A stretch of 24,407 nt of DNA from JAQGMJ01 sp036271855 (GTDB lineage: Bacteria; Pseudomonadota; Gammaproteobacteria; Burkholderiales; JAEUOS01): contig DATAZV010000072.1 in assembly GCA_036271855.1 (NCBI GenBank), positions 1 through 24,407 of the forward strand, written 5' to 3'. Both the position numbers and the translations under genes were made by a program. Numbering within the stretch: position 1 is the stretch's first letter; every line of letters starts with the position of its first letter. The notes beneath the pieces were generated by a model. That model worked only from the letters and a program-made list of their open reading frames with translations. It made no database searches and had not been told where the DNA came from. Shown in pieces: positions 21,787 to 24,407 of the stretch.

Positions 21787-21814
21787 AAAAAAAGCGGCAC
21801 TTGCGTGCCGCTTT
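21787..21814 (-). terminator. Rho-independent terminator after ihfB
   Basis: AAAGCGGCAC (21791-21800) and GTGCCGCTTT (21805-21814) form a perfect 10-bp stem with a 4-base loop. On the minus strand it is followed by a T-run (21787-21793 read as A on the plus strand). It lies 25 bases past the ihfB stop and separates rpsA-ihfB from lapAB. Confidence 0.93.
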
Positions 21815-21838
21815 CGATATTGCAACGTATGAGCGAAA

Positions 21839-22192
21839 TCAGTTGCCCGCCGCGGCCGCGGCCACCGGCCCACGCGGGGCCGACGCCGCCTTGGCGCTTT
21901 CTTCCTCGTTGAGCTTGGCATCGACGCGGTCGCGCAACTCCTTGCCGGCCTTGAAGTGCGGCACGTGCTTTTCCGGCACGTGCACCTTCTCGCCCGATTT
22001 GGGGTTGCGGCCCACCCGCGGCGGCCGGTAGTTCAGGCCGAAGCTGCCGAAGCCGCGGATTTCGATGCGCTGCCCGCGCGCCAGGGACTCGCCCATCGCG
22101 TCAAGAATGGTCTTGACGGCGAAGTCGGCGTCCTTGGCGACTAGTTGCGGATAACGCGCCGCGAGTCTCGCAATGAGATCCGATTTGGTCAT
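21839..22192 (-). CDS. ihfB: Integration host factor subunit beta
   Basis: A 117-residue DNA-bending protein of the HU/IHF family; with IhfA it bends DNA sharply at specific sites and assists sigma-54 promoters, recombination and replication. 'MTKSDLIARLAARYPQL' is the IhfB-type start, and the DNA-binding arm is 'GFGSFGLNYRPPRVGRNPKS', with its 'GRNPKSGEKV' core. The Pro of 'RNPKSG' is the intercalating residue region. About 20 residues beyond the core ('KLNEEESAKAASAPRGPVAA') form an acidic/Ala-rich tail absent from E. coli IhfB but seen as tails in other betaproteobacteria. It lies 29 bases downstream of rpsA, the classic rpsA-ihfB pairing. No clear ribosome-binding site precedes the ATG. 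Confidence 0.95.
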   Translation of the reverse strand: MTKSDLIARLAARYPQLVAKDADFAVKTILDAMGESLARGQRIEIRGFGSFGLNYRPPRVGRNPKSGEKVHVPEKHVPHFKAGKELRDRVDAKLNEEESAKAASAPRGPVAAAAAGN

Positions 22193-22221
22193 GCGTAAAG
22201 AGCTGTGGACTTAAATTGGAC

Positions 22222-23931
22222 TTATTTCTGGTCCATCTTCGCTTTGAGCAGCGCACCGAGGTTGGTGGTGCCGCTCGCGGCGTTGCCCGCGTCCGCCGTA
22301 TTGCGCGTCAGCGCTTCACGCTCTTCCACGTTGTCCTTCGCCTTGATCGACAGGTTGATGTTGCGGTTCTTGCGGTCGACGTTGATGATCACGGCCTCGA
22401 CATCGTCACCTTCCTTGAGCAGGGTGCTGGCATCCTGCACGCGGTCGCGCGAGATTTCGGAGGCGCGCAGGTAGGCTTCGACATCGTCGCCGATCATCAC
22501 AACAGCGCCCTTGGCGTCCACGCTCTTGACCTTGCCGGTCACCAGCGCGCCCTTGTCGTTGGTGGCGACGAAGTTCGACCACGGGTCGCCGTCCATCTGC
22601 TTGATGCCGAGCGAAATGCGCTCGCGCTCGACGTCGATCGCCAGAACGGTGGCCTCGACTTCGTCGCCCTTCTTGAAGTTCTTGACGGCTTCTTCGCCGG
22701 CTTGCGACCAGGACAGGTCCGACAGGTGCACCAGGCCGTCGATGCCACCGGGCAGGCCGATGAACACGCCGAAGTCGGTGATCGACTTGATCGCGCCCTT
22801 CACACGGTCGCCCTTCTTGTGGTTCATCGAGAAATCTTCCCAAGGATTGGGCATGCACTGCTTCATGCCGAGGGAAATGCGGCGACGGTCTTCGTCGATC
22901 TCGAGGATCATCACCTCGACTTCGTCGCCCAGGGCAACGACCTTCGACGGATGCACGTTCTTGTTGGTCCAGTCCATCTCGGAGACGTGCACCAGGCCTT
23001 CGATGCCCGCTTCGACTTCGACGAATGCGCCGTAGTCGGTGAGGTTGGTCACCTTGCCGAACAGGCGGGTGCCCTGCGGGTAGCGGCGGCTGATGCCCAC
23101 CCACGGGTCTTCGCCCAGTTGCTTGACGCCCAGGGAGACACGGTTCTTCTCTTGATCGAACTTCAGGATCTTGGCGGTGATTTCATCGCCCACCGTCAGC
23201 ACTTCGGACGGGTGACGGACACGGCGCCAGGCCAGGTCGGTGATGTGCAGCAGGCCATCGATACCGCCGAGGTCGACGAACGCGCCGTAGTCGGTGATGT
23301 TCTTGACGATGCCCTTGACGATCGCGCCTTCGGACAGGGTTTCCATCAGCTTGGCGCGCTCTTCGCCCTGGCTGGCTTCCAGCACGGCGCGGCGCGAAAC
23401 GACAACGTTGTTGCGCTTCTTGTCCAGCTTGATGACCTTGAACTCCATCGTCTTGCCTTCAAACGGAGTCGTGTCCTTGACCGGGCGGATGTCGACCAGC
23501 GAGCCGGGCAGGAAGGCGCGGATGCCGTTGGTCATGACGGTCAGGCCGCCCTTGACCTTGCCAGTGATCACGCCGGAAACGAGTTCGCCGGATTCCAGGG
23601 CCTTTTCCAGGTCCATCCAGGCGGACAGGCGCTTGGCCTTGTCGCGCGACAGCAGCGTTTCGCCGAAGCCGTTTTCCAGCGAGTCGATGGCCACCGAAAC
23701 GAAATCACCGATCTTCACGGTGAGTTCGCCGTTGTCGGCCTTGAATTCTTCAATCGGGATGTAGCTCTCGGACTTCAGTCCGGCATTGACGACCACGAAG
23801 TTGTAGTCGACGCGCACCACTTCAGCTGTGATGACTTCGCCTGCGCGCATTTCCTGGTGATTGAGGGATTCCTCAAACAGGGCGGCAAAGCTTTCGTTCG
23901 CCATTTCGGCGGCTTGTTGGGCAACAGACAT
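22222..23931 (-). CDS. rpsA: 30S ribosomal protein S1
   Basis: A 569-residue ribosomal protein with six S1 (OB-fold) repeats at about 30-96, 115-181, 202-268, 287-355, 374-442 and 461-529. Repeats 3 to 6 show the RNA-binding signature 'DYGAFVDLGGIDGLLHITDL' and close variants. S1 unwinds and docks mRNA on the 30S subunit and is essential for most mRNAs with weak Shine-Dalgarno sites. The C-terminal tail is short and ends 'TNLGALLKAKMDQK', close to the length of E. coli S1 (557). The start lacks a proper Shine-Dalgarno (only AGGT at a distance), as in E. coli, where S1 controls its own synthesis through a structured leader. It lies between cmk and ihfB. Confidence 0.98.
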   Translation of the reverse strand: MSVAQQAAEMANESFAALFEESLNHQEMRAGEVITAEVVRVDYNFVVVNAGLKSESYIPIEEFKADNGELTVKIGDFVSVAIDSLENGFGETLLSRDKAKRLSAWMDLEKALESGELVSGVITGKVKGGLTVMTNGIRAFLPGSLVDIRPVKDTTPFEGKTMEFKVIKLDKKRNNVVVSRRAVLEASQGEERAKLMETLSEGAIVKGIVKNITDYGAFVDLGGIDGLLHITDLAWRRVRHPSEVLTVGDEITAKILKFDQEKNRVSLGVKQLGEDPWVGISRRYPQGTRLFGKVTNLTDYGAFVEVEAGIEGLVHVSEMDWTNKNVHPSKVVALGDEVEVMILEIDEDRRRISLGMKQCMPNPWEDFSMNHKKGDRVKGAIKSITDFGVFIGLPGGIDGLVHLSDLSWSQAGEEAVKNFKKGDEVEATVLAIDVERERISLGIKQMDGDPWSNFVATNDKGALVTGKVKSVDAKGAVVMIGDDVEAYLRASEISRDRVQDASTLLKEGDDVEAVIINVDRKNRNINLSIKAKDNVEEREALTRNTADAGNAASGTTNLGALLKAKMDQK

Positions 23932-24013
23932 GAATAAAAGTGACCTAAAAATCCGCGACGCTTAAATGGGAGGTGAAACGTAAAGCGTGCGTGCGCGGGG
24001 TTGGTTGAACATC

Positions 24014-24036
24014 GGCATCCTCGGGGGAGGAATGCC
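24014..24036 (-). promoter_or_regulatory. Hairpin in the cmk–rpsA gap (possible S1 leader element)
   Basis: GGCAT/ATGCC plus CCTC/GAGG form a 9-bp stem with one bulged base and a 4-base loop, 83-105 bases upstream of the rpsA start. There is no T-run, so it is not a good terminator for cmk. Its position suits a leader hairpin of the S1 autoregulatory type known in enterics; sequence similarity to those leaders was not tested. Confidence 0.4.
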
Positions 24037-24071
24037 ACTCTTGCTGCAATTGCTACGACTTGCTGACTGCT

Positions 24072-24407
24072 TTAACGACTACGCAAGGACGCGTTTTGCG
24101 GGTTCTGCAACCCCCCGCTTTGAACATCCCTGTACCAGGACAGCACCTGCTGCACCGCCTGCTGGATCGACAAACCGCTCGTGTCCAGCAACCTGGCGTC
24201 TTCCCGTTGCACCAGCGGCGCTACTACCCGATTCGCATCGCGTTCGTCACGCGAGCGCAGGTCAGCCAGGACAGACCCGAAAAGGGCATCAATATTACCA
24301 CTATTTTCTTTTCCGATCAATCCCTTAGGATCGCCCGGCCGGGCCGTTGCCGCCAATTGGGCGGCACGTCTGCGCGCCCGCTCGCCGACGTCGGCGGTCA
24401 AAAAGAC
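24072..24407 (-). CDS. cmk: Cytidylate kinase, C-terminal part (5' end outside window)
   Basis: About 111 residues of CMP/dCMP kinase are visible and the gene continues past the window edge. The core lid region is present: 'FLTADVGERARRRAAQL', the arginine-rich 'RSRDERDANRVVAPL' and 'DARLLDTSGLSIQQAVQQVL'. The order cmk-rpsA-ihfB is strongly conserved in proteobacteria and supports the call. Between 'RRRAAQL' and 'LADLRSRD' the segment 'PGDPKGLIGKENSGNIDALF' is about a dozen residues longer than I expect for this family. A 19-residue tail follows the last helix ('YRDVQSGGLQ' onward). The stop is TAA, 140 bases before rpsA. Confidence 0.9.
   Translation of the reverse strand, partial: VFLTADVGERARRRAAQLAATARPGDPKGLIGKENSGNIDALFGSVLADLRSRDERDANRVVAPLVQREDARLLDTSGLSIQQAVQQVLSWYRDVQSGGLQNPQNASLRSR

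Noticed and set aside
22216..23937. 573-codon plus-strand open frame covering the whole rpsA gene in antisense.
   Set aside because: It mirrors rpsA almost exactly, has no family similarity that I can see, and its repetitive His/Asp/Val pattern reflects the six S1 repeats read backwards.
1..24407. CRISPR arrays, tRNA or rRNA genes, insertion sequences, integrases, toxin-antitoxin or defence genes.
   Set aside because: None was recognised by reading both strands; a covariance-model tRNA/ncRNA search would be needed to exclude small RNAs.

Overview
The window looks like about 24.4 kb of chromosome from a GC-rich Gram-negative bacterium, most likely a betaproteobacterium of the Rhodocyclales/Nitrosomonadales type. 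That placement is inferred from protein similarity and from two gene orders: cmk–rpsA–ihfB–lapA–lapB–heptose genes–cysM, and lptFG divergent from pepA–holC. Coding density is very high. No rRNA, tRNA, CRISPR array, insertion sequence, integrase or phage gene was seen, and no gap between genes exceeds about 280 bases.

Layout. (1) 2–1407: the 3' end of a GT4-type glycosyltransferase and an AhpD-like CxxC peroxidase-related protein, closed by a strong hairpin terminator. (2) 1461–4172: a small accessory cassette. It has two phased 12-bp palindromes, a textbook sigma-54 (-24/-12) promoter, a BMP/Med-family periplasmic binding protein, an isopenicillin-N-synthase-like 2-oxoglutarate/Fe(II) oxygenase and a MarR regulator. 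This is the least ordinary part of the window. (3) 4190–6362, minus strand: lptF-lptG, the LPS-export permease pair. (4) 6516–9089, plus strand: pepA, holC and a DUF2486-like small protein. (5) 9116–10057, minus strand: a histone-deacetylase-like amidohydrolase. (6) 10243–15300, plus strand: a MoxR ATPase–DUF58–TgpA transglutaminase–MltB lytic transglycosylase operon. (7) 15316–24407, minus strand: reading with transcription, cmk (5' end missing), rpsA, ihfB, lapA, lapB, ugd, hldA/rfaE1, hldD/rfaD, a ComEA-like HhH protein and cysM.

How the genes fit together. Much of the window serves the cell envelope. LptFG pulls LPS out of the inner membrane. LapA/LapB tune LpxC and LPS synthesis. HldA/HldD make ADP-heptose for the inner core, and Ugd supplies UDP-glucuronate. 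MltB cuts peptidoglycan, and TgpA is a membrane transglutaminase essential in Pseudomonas. The rest is core information processing (S1, IHF-beta, CMP kinase, Pol III chi) and amino-acid metabolism (PepA, CysM). I found no clearly unprecedented multi-gene system. The best candidate for undescribed biology is the sigma-54/palindrome-controlled BMP–dioxygenase–MarR cassette.
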